From Marchantia polymorpha subsp. ruderalis (taxonomy: Eukaryota > Streptophyta > Marchantiopsida > Marchantiales > Marchantiaceae), in contig AP031354.1 in the NCBI GenBank assembly GCA_037833965.1, positions 16,222,001-16,286,000 on the forward strand: a DNA stretch of 64,000 bases, given 5' to 3'. How positions within the stretch are numbered: the first letter of the stretch is position 1; the number at the start of each line of letters is the position of its first letter. Shown here in pieces: positions 24,635 to 35,899 of this stretch. The notes under the pieces are model-generated. The model saw nothing but the letters and a program-made list of their open reading frames with translations. It was not told the origin of the DNA and did no database searches. Both the position numbers and the translations under genes were made by a program.

Positions 24635-25796
24635 TTCCTTGGGACCTTCTGAAGCCGGTGGCAGATCGCGCAGCAGTAATGAGCAATGAGCAGAATTTTC
24701 GCCACGGAGGCTCGGAAGAACGTCGCAAGGTCCAGATCGTTGAAAGGAGGGGACTGACAAGAGACGAGAAGGCTAGAGGAGAAAGCTCGGTCCTACGAAT
24801 GGATCGAACACGAAGAATTTTCTCAACGATCAGTTTAGGACAATTGCAATCGTGCCGCTTTACAGCAGAAAAGCGTAGACGCAGCAGAGCGGGCGAGAAT
24901 AAATGTTCGATCCTGCCGCTGCGCATAACTTCGAATGAAGGTGGCCACAGTCACTTGGCTTTTAGCTGTTGGATAGAGTTGTACAAATGTGATACCTGTC
25001 AACATGCTCCGAGCTACAAATTGCTTGTCCATCTCTCTCTCGATGCAAATCCCGTCGCAATCTCTTATCTCCACGTAAAGTCGTTAATCTCTGTTGAAAC
25101 CGGGTTGCGTTGAGTGGATTATTCCATCGATTGTAGCAGTACATGGGGTGTGACAAAGGTTCTGCGGTGGCTGTGGCCATGGCCATGAGAACGAGGAGTG
25201 GGGTGGGGGAGGCCGTCCGTTGTGTAGGCAGGCCCTGAGAGGTGTACCTCCCAGACAGGCGGGGCTTGGAGACGAGGGGACGGGGTGGACTCAATCATTT
25301 GCCGGGAGTTAAGTCGAAAGTCAGTAGTCGAGATGGTAGATCCTCCCACCTGCAGCAGGAGGCGGGGGTAGAGAGAAGAGAGAGAGGATGGGGGCTAGTT
25401 GAAACTTCGATGTTGCGTAGCGGGGTGTTGTGATGCTTAGTTTGATAGAGGCCAGATCTGCTATGACTGTCTGGCTGGCCAGCTCGATGGATGGATGGCT
25501 AGCTGGCTGCCTGACTAGATTTGAGGTGTGTCTAGTAACGCGTTTGAAAGCAATTCCGCCGAACATACGGCCTCGGAGAAGTTATCGATTTTGATGTTAC
25601 CAAGGCTCGAGATGTTGCTGCTGACTCATGTCCCATCGTCTAGATTTGAGGCACGCAAGCAGGCATGCAAGCAGCCCTGTTTCCAGGATTCGTCGTTCAA
25701 CTTGCGTCAAACGACCGAGAATCTGGCATTCCCTTCCGCTGCTCTGTGCCTTCTTCGGATCCACTTTTGCTTCTTACTGATAGTAGAACTCGTCCA

Positions 25797-25819
25797 CCCC
25801 CAACCCCAGCCCCATCCCC
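25797..25819 (-). repeat. C-run cluster (G-runs on the - strand)
   Basis: One run of five C and three of four C with short spacers are followed by two further CCC runs. It is a candidate G-quadruplex on the - strand. Confidence 0.55.
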
Positions 25820-26429
25820 AAGCCCAACCCACATTCTCAGCTTTGTCTCATCCCCTCTCGACCCGGCCGAGCCTGCCCAAGCCTAGGCCCCAAGCTCATC
25901 ATGCTCGTGCTCTGCTCGCGCCGGGCTTAGCTTTGGCCCTCGTTGAATCACGATCGCCTTCACATCAGCTCCATGCACACACTGCTTGCTTTCGCAGGCC
26001 TCTCTCGTCTTGTCGTTCCCTCGTCTCCCAGTCTGAGCGTCATTCCGAAAGCCGGCTTCTTTCTTGTCTATTGACTTTCTGCAAGGGCGTGTTATTGTGT
26101 CCTCCTCCTTCATTAAATTTGACGGCATTTGTAAGTGTATCAGTATTTGTATTACTGCGCCAGTGGAGATGGGGGCTAGGCAGCCAGGAGCCAAAAACAC
26201 CGAAGCCGTAATCTATGTTTATAAATCTGGGCGAGCAAGGCCCGGGCCATGAGATAAGCGAATCAATTCGCATGCGTCTTTCCTTCTTTGCGTCGCTCGA
26301 TCGAGAGCGGGACCGGTGTTCTGACGCTATAAAGCAGCTGCGACAAGAAGGTGCCTTGGGCTGCTTTTTTCTACAAGAAAAGATTTTGGCAGGTTTGTTT
26401 TGTCAACCGTCCCCGTTATGTTCACAAGC

Positions 26430-26478
26430 GCTTGCCTAGATCGGGTTTGAGCCAAAGCCATGGCTCAAACCGGCAAGC
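26430..26478. repeat. Bipartite stem-loop
   Basis: The inner stem GGTTTGAGCCA (26,444-26,454) pairs perfectly with TGGCTCAAACC (26,461-26,471) around a 6-nt loop. The outer stem GCTTGCC (26,430-26,436) pairs with GGCAAGC (26,472-26,478). Seven extra bases bulge on the left side. Confidence 0.65.
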
Positions 26479-28396
26479 AGCAACACTACAAATTTTTTGC
26501 CCAAAACAACATCTGCCAATAGAGTGCGCGAATATTTTCTCTGAGCTTAGCCTCTACCATGTCGTCCCATACATATGGAAGGAGGGAGGGGAAAATAGCC
26601 CGGCGCCAGCCTTCGGGCTCCCGCTCGGATAAACCCGAGAGAGCTCGAGCACACACGAGCAGAAGAACAAGCTCGCAACTCGCTCGTCAACTGTCGATCG
26701 GTCACAGATCGAGGGCGGGCCATGTTGGGACGAGGGTGCCAGCAGCCGAGCAACAGTAGACCGGAGGCCTTTGTCATGTGGGGAAGCGAGGGGCGTGCAC
26801 GTTCGCAGGCTTTTGTCTACGCTCGTGGCGCCCAGGGAGCGAGGGGTCCGCGAAAGGCCCTATCGACAGTGCTCATTGTCGACTAGTCGGAGGCTCACGA
26901 GCCTTCCGGGTACGCTCGTGACGGTGGGGTGGAGAGTGGGCAACGATTTTCAACGTCGAATCAATCTCTCTCTCCCTCCCTAGGAGAGAATTGTGGTTTC
27001 AGCGGAGCTCGTCGATGAGAGCTCGGTGGGAACGAATGGGAGCGAGGAAGGAGGAAGGAGCCTCAGAAGGTTCTCGATCTGAAGAACGGGCCCGACTCGA
27101 GCTTGAAGGAGATAGGCGATGGCAGTCGTATTTGGCTACGGGGACATGTGAATGTGAATCTGAATGTCAAAATTCCCGGGAGGTCAGAAGCGGTCAGTCA
27201 GAAACCTTTTCGCATTTATAGGGATGCTGTCATATCACCCTTGGCTGACCATTTCTTCCTGATTAACAGGATATGACGGATAGTGACTCCCAGCTCTGAG
27301 AAATGAAAGCTGAAGAGTCACTCATAAATTCGCGACTCCCTCCCTTCGAAGACAAAGAGTCCATAGTCAACTCTCTCTCTAATCTCGCTCGCGATGTACA
27401 CACGTCTGTCCGTCCCTCCCTCGCGAACGAGCCCCCGCCGAGTCGTTCGAGCCACCAGGCTGCCAAGTGGTTGCGCCGGGCATTCGTTTATTTCCCCAGC
27501 CCCAGCCCCCGTCGCATAATATTCACTTACCTATTCTCCTGTGAGCGGGACACCGACCGGGCCAGGGCCGGGGCAGGACCGGCCCCGGCCGAGCCCGATA
27601 TCGGATATCCTCGAGCCGATGCACACCACGAGGCACCACCGCCAAGGGGCAGCGCACCAACGACAAAGTCGCTCTCTCTGGGACGAGCGCTCGTTCCGCG
27701 TATCTGGTCGTGTCTCGGAGCCGAGCCCCGGATGGGAGTCTAAGAGAACCGTTAGGGAGTGCGAGATCCGATCGACCGGCGGGGGCTAAACAAACATATA
27801 GAGGGGGCGGTCGAGGATATAAGTAAGCCCCTCGGCGAGCGAGGGGCATATGCTCGGAGCAGTGAAGCGGTGCTGGTCGCGAGACTTTATAGCCCCCCTG
27901 CCCTCCCGTACAGCCGAAACTCGCAAAAAGCGTAGAGGTGGTAGTGTGGTGTGTAGATTTCATTGATGCCGGGGCGACTTTATCTCGTCGCCCGACCCCT
28001 TTGGTAGGGCAAAAAGGAAGGGAGAGAGAGCGGGCGAGAGAGAGGGGCTGCCATTCACGAGGGCGGACAGTCCACTCCGCCCTTACCTTTGCTTCGGCCG
28101 TCTTTCACTCTTTCGTGCATGCATGCACGGAACGACCGCGGGGGCTAAAGGATGGAGGAGATTGATTCAAGCGTCGGAGTCGCGGGAAAAGAGAAGAGAG
28201 AGAAAGAGAGAGAGAGAGGGGAAGGGGTTAGGGAGGGGGCCTGGGGGGAGGGGCAGGGGGAGAGTGATGTGAGCCTGGGATTCTTCCCGGGGACCGGACC
28301 AGACCACCAACTGACGACCCCGACGTCACTCGGCTCGGCCGACAGAATACCGTACTGCTGCTACTCATTGCGCTCCCTTTCCTGTCGTACTTGTGT

Positions 28397-28432
28397 ACCG
28401 TCAGATGCCGGGAAACTCATCCATCTGACGGT
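28397..28432. repeat. Inverted repeat, 11-bp arms
   Basis: ACCGTCAGATG (28,397-28,407) and its perfect reverse complement (28,422-28,432) are separated by 14 bases. Confidence 0.6.
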
Positions 28433-28924
28433 GGGTTCGAACTCCTGTGTACAGCATTTCCCCCACTGACCGCGATCGAGCGTTCAGGGCTCGGGGGCTC
28501 GTCCTAGGCCCAGTGGAGTCACGACACCCGGTGGGGCCCCGGCGTGCATCAATCGGAGGCTGACAGATCGGAATCTAGCTTGCCCCCGGCCACGTCGCCG
28601 CAGGTGGACTCCTTCGGTGCGACGCTTGGTCGAATCGTCCGTTCTCCGCCAGTAAAACCCGGTACCGGGGCGGCCAAGCTTGCCCGGAAGACGTCGGCGA
28701 CCGGCCTCCCTCTCGTGGTTGGCCCGCTCGCCCGATCCCATTCCGCTCTCAATGATCGTCGCGGAACGAGTCCCGTCTGACCATGCACCAACAGCCAGGC
28801 CTGGTGGATCTATCCCGTTGATTACCGGTACACTTTACCAGGGGCAGCAGTAGCGGCAGCGGCAGCGGCTTTACGCCTAGATTCTCCTTCTTCTCCCCTG
28901 CCCCTGCCCTGGGCCCGAGCCGAA

Positions 28925-28955
28925 CCCAACCCAAACCCCAGCCCCAGCCCACCCC
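28925..28955 (-). repeat. C-run cluster
   Basis: Repeated CCC/CCCC runs with AA, AAA and AG spacers form a candidate G-quadruplex on the - strand. Confidence 0.5.
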
Positions 28956-29588
28956 GCGCCCGGCGCAGCGAACGGGCCGAGAGGACGAGCAGGCATCGTG
29001 GTTGCAGCTAAAATTGATGGAGCCCATGTGTCAGCGGCGGAGGGACAATGGAGCAGATGTGACTTGACGCAGCAACCGTTATGGGTTTTCCCCCGCCGTC
29101 CACGGGGGCTCCGAGATTGCGAGAAAATGTCAAAGTTGCCTCTATTATCTCGCGCCTCCATATTTAGTCAGCCCCCTCTCTCTCTCTCTCCCCAAGCCTG
29201 CTGCCTCCGCGCGGTTGTGTGTAGTGACCTGCTCTGATCGACCTTTCTATAATCGCTCGCTCCTCAGACAGAGTAACTTCGGTTGGTAGGGGATGCGGAG
29301 TGGGCACCGCTAAGTTTATAGCGGAGCCCCCTCCCTGTTTAGCGCCGATCAAGTTTAGTATCAGCGTTGCGATGTGATGCGGTTGTAAGCCAGCGCAGCT
29401 TCCCCCCGCGGGTCTGGGGCTGGGGCTGGCTGCCCCAGCCCCTCCCATATGCCGGCCGAAATACTTGGCCTCCGATCAGGGTGCCACCCTACCGGGCATT
29501 AAACGTCCCGCGCCCTCTCATATTTAGAAGAATGTTCCTCCTGCTCTTCCTCTCTGTTGTTGTTCATTCCTTCCTCCGTTCCTCCCTT

Positions 29589-29624
29589 GCGCTGGCCCTC
29601 CTCCTCCTGGAGGAGGGCCAGCGC
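29589..29624. repeat. GC-rich hairpin, 15-bp perfect arms
   Basis: GCGCTGGCCCTCCTC (29,589-29,603) and GAGGAGGGCCAGCGC (29,610-29,624) are perfect reverse complements separated by six bases. The predicted hairpin is very stable. It lacks the T-run of an intrinsic terminator, which would not apply to plant nuclear DNA in any case. Confidence 0.7.
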
Positions 29625-29956
29625 AGGAGGCAGGAGGAGGATTTCGTCCTTACCCCCCCACCCCTCATTCTATCATGATGAACACTCATGGGGTTAAGAG
29701 AGGGGAATATTGTGCTCGCAGTCTCGGAGATCCCCCGCCTATTTCGCGTGGGCTCCTTTGGGGTTTTTCAACGACATCTGATTAGTTTATAATTATTTAT
29801 ACGTCAAGCTCCCCGAGCTGTTCTCCTCCTCGCTTTCAATCCTGCTTTTGTCATTTCCTCCACGCTCATGTGATATGGCGAGTCACTTGTAGCCAAAGAT
29901 GCTCCTCCTCTACGGTATGCTCACACAAACCCTCCATAAAGAAGGTGGAAATTCTT

Positions 29957-29973
29957 CCCCCCCCCCCCCCCCC
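29957..29973 (+). repeat. C17 homopolymer
   Basis: Seventeen consecutive C residues. The exact length may be affected by sequencing error. Confidence 0.8.
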
Positions 29974-32450
29974 TGGCATTTTTCTAAACGAAGGCGACTT
30001 TGGATCTTGAAGAGGGAGCGCTTTTTTAAAGGAATCGTGTACTGTAAGATTAAACTCTCTATGCGGTTTTGTGCAAGTACACTTCTTGAGCGGAATCGAT
30101 CCGTGTGAGGACAAGATGTACCGCAGTGAGAATGATGGAGAAGAACACAAAGTCTACATTCAACAAGTACGATGAACATAGATTGTGTTGTTGGTGTACT
30201 GAATGAAAGCGTTGCAGCTCTGAAACCTTCAGTCTTACCTTTGGCATGTACTGGAGAAAACCTCGATCCAAAACTTTCATCCAGGAAGTTCCACGCGAAA
30301 GAAAAAGATCGTGACTACTCTCATGCAATTTTTTCTACGAATCGTATGCGTCCCGGCGATGAATCACGTGATTCGAGGGAAGAATAAAATTGTTCTGGCT
30401 TTCATTTCACCTCCACTAGGCTGTCACATTTCCCGCCCTCCGCACACACTTCTACTCATCGTACAGATGCCGTCTCACATTTGCAGCATGTCTATCACAT
30501 CTTTACTCGGTCGCCATTGGTATCTTCTCGAGTCCGAGCTTGTCATATCCTGGTGTCGTTCGTTAACACGAGTCTCGAACAAATGGTCAGGCTCCGATTC
30601 TAGATAAGACTCCAGGATCTAATAACGAGCAAATCACTCAACGTGTAGCCATGCTAGCCATCCGAGGAGATCATGCGCATTAAATGGCCACAACACTTTT
30701 CGCTCCCATGCTGTACCTTCCGTTAATGAACGAGCAAAACTCGGAGACGCACGGATTATTAAACGCGATATTTAAAAAACTCATTGCCGGAGCAGTACGA
30801 TGGAAATGCCAACGGAGGCAGAATAACAATCGTAAATCATGTACATGTCATCTCGCCTGGAATCAGGGAATCTACATCGAATCACTCTTTCTCGTCATAA
30901 AACGTAACCTCGCCAATTGCATTTCTCTCTGGTCACTCACCTGTATGTTCCTTCCCACCTGAACAGACACTCAATCTCACAGCATTCTTCCGCTCAATGG
31001 CAGACCCCAATGCTCTCCGAAGAACTATTTCAACTTTTTCTAGAGTATTCTAGTCACGTATTTCTGATGCTTTCCTATTTATCCAGAACTCCTAAGATGT
31101 GATCTTTATTTAGTTCTCGACGGGCCTGTCGAGCTTCCTCCAGTTCTGAAGTCGTCCCAATTGGCGAATATTGTCCAGATAAAGAATATATATTTCCTCT
31201 TTGTCGCTTAGTATGACTGGAACAATTTTCATTCGAAGATTGACATTGTTTGCTGCCCACTTTATACGTTATAGGTTAGATCGGGGTTAGTTTATCGTCA
31301 AATATAGCGGCAATCCACTCGAGGATTTCCCCCTCGACATCCCGTCGTCGAGTTTCGTCACTCGTTCTTATTTAGAGACCGCTATCCGACCCAGGAGGTC
31401 GGATCAAGTTCGTCGTTCGGAAAAAAATTCGAGATCCGGAGAAAATTCAGGAAGGGGTCTGATCTGCTAATTCTGGATCAGACTCCCACCGCATCCGATT
31501 TGTCGTGGACAGCACAAAATCAGGAGCGAAAAATGTTGTTATTGTAGTGGACGCCTCTGGATGGTAAGAGGCGATCCGTCTGACAAGTAAAATCGTAAGC
31601 TGAAAGCCAGGTAGGTAATTCTTCCAGGTAAGAGGGAGGGGGCCAGGGCGAAACAAAGGCTATCCGACGAAATCTGTGGACCTGCATCTAGATCGATCGA
31701 GAATGCAGGAGAAGCGGCATTGAAGACCAGGCTGTACGAAAGCACTTTTGCCAGTTGTAACCGGGATCAGCTGAAGATGACCTTTCGTACGATGCTATCA
31801 TGCATGGAAGGATGGATGATGCGCATGACGAGATTGCATCTCATGTATGAATGACTGAATGAGTGGTAGATGAATGAATGATAGTGAACAATAAGATTCG
31901 TGACTTTTGGCATAACCACGTGTGGAACTCGGAGAGTCCGTCGTACCTCAAATACCGTCGCCCCAGAGAATGCTCAGCGTTCGCTGTCAGACGATGACGT
32001 GCTGTACCGGTCATCTCGTCTGGCCCCCTGACACCCTCTGCTGTGCTCACGATCGACCAGTTTCGCGCCCAAATCCGCTTCTTCAAGCTCCGGCTTCTCA
32101 GTCTCAGCGCAAGTTTTGACAATCATATCTCGGTGTCGTGGAAGTTCGTGCCTTCGGTATGGCATTTGCGTCCGAGCCTCTTTACTCCTCCCTCCAGTCC
32201 TCGACCTCAACCTCAACCTCGATCTCCATCCCTGAAAAGTGCAAGAATTCTTCAGGAGAATCGTTTCATTGCTTGCCATCGACCTTTTCCTCTTCTCCTT
32301 GAGAAAAGTTGCCCTGCAGACTTCTTGGACAGGAGTGTGAGAATCCCACCGCGAAGTCAAATCTGATCGTGTCGAGATTCCGCGGCAACTAAAGGTGCCT
32401 ATTCCTAAACCGCAAGCCAATTAAGAAGATAGAATTAAATCCAAAAGCTT

Positions 32451-33539
32451 GCAGAGACTCCATTCTCTCAAGATCCAACAGTGGCTTGCTTCAGCATGTA
32501 TCCTCTCGAGCTGTCTGTCGAATATGTAAAGGGGCAAAAGGGGGTCTCTTTAATCACCCGACCTCTCAAGCCCACTAGCCCATTACAGCTCGATTACGAT
32601 GCTGAGCATTCGTCTATGGCATGCAAATACTTTTGGCAAAGGTTTAATGCAAAAAGCACTTACAACTGCCATGATATTTGTGTTATGGCTCTTTTGATTC
32701 GTTTCCAGCTGCGAATTTCCTTATCGATGAATCAGTGTTTGTTTACACTCCATGCTTTCATAAACCAGTAGATGGCTGAAGGTGTCATGATGAATTGCAT
32801 GTATCAAGATCACAAGTCATGAGCAGAAATGACTTCTTACATCTTGAAAGCTGTGGAAGACTCACTCATTGTTGGCAAATGCAAAACATCACTTTTCTCT
32901 CATGTAGATCTACAAATACCGTGCTGATAAATCATTTCAACATTTACTTTTTCTTAGATCTCATGATCAATAAATCTAAAATTAATCATGGATAATTTTG
33001 TCATTATATGCGTAAGTATCAACGTATATGATAGTACTAACAAGCTCTTGAATTTTCTTCTGCACTTGAAGATGAAAGTGATATCAACTTTATTGATATC
33101 AACTATATCATGTTTATTGGATGTTTACGTAACAATACTAATAAGTTGAGTGGACTGAAGAAGATATTGATGATTTTTTTCTCCTTTTCTACAGATGTAT
33201 AAAGAATATGGATAGATATATATATTATTAATATACCATTTGCACTTGATACTTACAAAAATATTGAAATAAACAACTTTGGATACATTCAAAACTTTTA
33301 CCCCATTATTAGTCACACTCTGTATCATCTTCAAACTTACCTACATAGTTGTTAGCTCTTTTTTTCATTATCATGATCAAATGTATATATGCTTGTTTAA
33401 CCCATAAGTGGGATATACATACATTTCTTGGGGTGGGATGGTTCGATCAACATGTTAGAATATGACCATAATTGCAAGCAAGTGTATCTTCCAAATCCCT
33501 ATTATCTATATGATTGTGGAATCAAAGTTGAGCACATGA
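32451..33539. other. Left edge of AT-rich island
   Basis: Composition becomes markedly AT-rich from about 32,900. No gene was recognised. It may include the eroded 5' part of the LINE that follows. Confidence 0.5.
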
Positions 33540-35010
33540 AGTCAATCTCGCCGGAAGGGAGCGCGGTTTCAAGCAGGTTTTTGCTCTACATACAACACCA
33601 TTGACCATATCTTGGCCTTGCGTGTTTTATGGAAGAATTCTAAGGGAAAAACCCTTTTTTGCATCTTTATCAATTTAAAAAAAGCTTTGTACATTTTACC
33701 TCGTGAGTTTTTAGTAAAAAAGGTTGCAAAGTATTGGATAACCACCAAATCTTCTAGCAACCGTGGCCTCATTATACTATTTTGAGCAAACCAAGATCAA
33801 CATTTCTCAAACTGAAGAGGTTTTGAAACCATTGGAGTGATTCCCAAATAAAAGTTTCTCCTCACTCTCCTACCTTAAACCCTCTTTGATTTAATCATAG
33901 ATAATGTCAAAGACTGATTAGAGTCATGTGATAGTGAAGATGGCAAGCTTGAAAACTTTGTCATCAAAGCTCTCTTGTATGCAAATGATACCATATTAAT
34001 AGCACGTGATGCGATTAGTTTACACAAACACTTATACATTTTGGCTAGCTTTTATATCCAAAATCAGATTAATATAAATATGAACAAGTCCAAAGTCATG
34101 ATAATGGGTAGTAGATCCAAGTTGTACTTCTATTACAAGGATCTACAATAAAAAAAGACGAAGAGTTATAATTATATATATGCATTGATTTTTCTAATGA
34201 TTACAGTTGGAGACTTTGTGTGCAAAAGACAGTAAAAATTGGTTACAAAGCTCTATATTCTTTATTAAATTGGTATAGAAGAGCTAGTGTCTTGGAGTAT
34301 TAGGAAATTGTTATTCAAGAGCTTAGTGTTGCCTGTAGTATTATATGTAAATCAAGTGTGGAATCTTTGTTGTAAGAAGAAAAGTTGGCGGCGTGTGGAG
34401 AGGATGTTGAAGATCTTTTACATCAAAACTTGGGTGTAAGAAACCAAACTCCTAATGCCTTTTATTTTTGCAAAAATTGTCTAAGTCTGGAGTCAGAAGC
34501 TTTATATTTGATTATTAGTTACAGCAGAACGGCGAGATCTTTCAATACTTTTCACCTTCCTCTTCAAGCTTTGCATGCTACATGTTTCAAGGGATAGTTA
34601 ACAGATGCGGTAACTTAGTTCTTGAGGTGAAAAGTGGCGGAACATAATTGAGATCTGCAACTTATAACATTCTGCAAACATCTATCGGAGGAGTTTTTCA
34701 ACATTATTTAAAGCAAGCAAGGCACTAAGATGCAATTTTATCAACATCATGTGAATCTTATGCTTGTTTATGTGAACAAAATTATCTACTTGTAAGAATC
34801 TCTATGTTCTTATGTCATATTATTGCTAGGTATAGATTGAATCTTATAAACTTAAAAGTGAGAAATGACATTAGTTTAATATTGATAGAAGTGAACGTAC
34901 TTGTAGATTATTTGAAGATAGGTATATTGCAGATGAAAAGCATATATCTGTTACTTATACTAGGAACTAAACAATTAGGCTTGTTCATGATATAGAATTG
35001 GAGAAACTCT
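33540..35010 (+). mobile_element. Decayed LINE (non-LTR retrotransposon) reverse transcriptase
   Basis: Translation across frames recovers the order of a LINE ORF2, broken by many stops and frameshifts. An N-terminal RT block reads TIDHILALRVLWKNSKGKTL at about 33,595. A palm block contains ALLYANDTILIA near 33,970-34,010, where the catalytic YADD has become YAND. It is followed by MNKSKVMIMGS. A C-terminal block reads LFKSLVLPVVLYVNQVWNLC near 34,310-34,370, then KKSWRRVERMLK. A final block near 34,820-34,950 retains an ARYR...ADEKH-like motif of the LINE C-terminal region. No TSD or poly(A) tail was identified. It is certainly inactive and old. Confidence 0.8.
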
Positions 35011-35549
35011 ATTCATTATTATAGTTAGTTTCTCTTGATTTAGATTGTTTTATTAGAGACATCATTAGATTCTGAACTAGTGCTCTTGGCACTAGTTAGT
35101 GATAGTGATGTTTTACCTTGTTTGTGATTTTTCGCTTGTATTGTGTTTTTCACCCCTTTGATACTTTGGTTCCTCAAGTTTGATATATTAGCATATACCA
35201 TTTTTATGATTATAAAATTTTTTAGTTTGAATAATATAAGTTTTGATTTTATGAATTAATGTAATTGATGAAATCATCATTTTATGTTAAACATATTTAG
35301 CATATTTTATTTCTTGCAATTGTACACACACAATTCCACATGTAATGTCATCAATAAACTTCAAGTTATTTTAAAATTAAATTTCAAGTTCATTCAACAT
35401 GAACAATGCAATCATTGATTGATCAATCGTACATTTTAAACCTATGATAATATTTTTATACAATGTGATAGAAATTATTTAACTGAAATCATACTTTCAA
35501 ACATTATAATTAATTAGAAAACTATGTGTCAAATTTTTATGATGTGAGT

Positions 35550-35591
35550 AAAAATAAATAAATAAATAAATAAATATATATATATATATAA
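35550..35591 (+). repeat. Microsatellite (AAAT)n(AT)n
   Basis: About five AAAT units run into about nine AT units. It is a simple repeat inside the AT-rich island. Confidence 0.85.
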
Positions 35592-35899
35592 TGAAGTTTT
35601 ACAAAATCAAAATTTTTTTTAACAAAAATCTTAAACTTAAAAAATACAAAATAAACATATAACCAAAATTAATGATCCGGAGTTAATATAAAAACAGCTA
35701 GCATTCCAAAATATATGAAATTAGGTTTTATACCAATTATCAAATTCAAACTATTCAAACTAAATGATATTTGAATAATAGAAAAAACTAATTAGCTAAT
35801 GTAATTTTAATCTCACTATGTAAAACATTGTGTCATATGTTGGTGGTATCATCCACTTTTTTCAAAAGTTACACATATTGTTGTTTTTTATATTAACAA

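Larger units (their letters stand above)
24041..32450. other. GC-rich, gene-free domain downstream of the MADS gene
   Basis: Composition mirrors the upstream domain to about 30 kb, then falls gradually. Open frames overlap in several frames without recognisable domains. It contains G- and C-run clusters, a GA-rich purine tract near 28,185-28,270, a C17 run and several strong stem-loops listed separately. No protein gene was recognised. Confidence 0.5.

Noticed and set aside
25528-26211. 227-codon open frame on the + strand
   Set aside because: Low-complexity Pro/His/Ser-rich stretch across C-run repeats; no similarity recognised.
28422-28450. tRNA T-loop-like GGTTCGAACTCC
   Set aside because: Neighbouring bases do not form a T-stem, acceptor stem or anticodon arm. 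A similar GGTTTGATTCC near 3,280 fails for the same reason.
12876-28955. Switch in G/C-run strand across the MADS gene
   Set aside because: The trend is broken by a C-tract upstream (17,962-18,004) and G-runs downstream (about 28,220-28,260), so no strand asymmetry is claimed.
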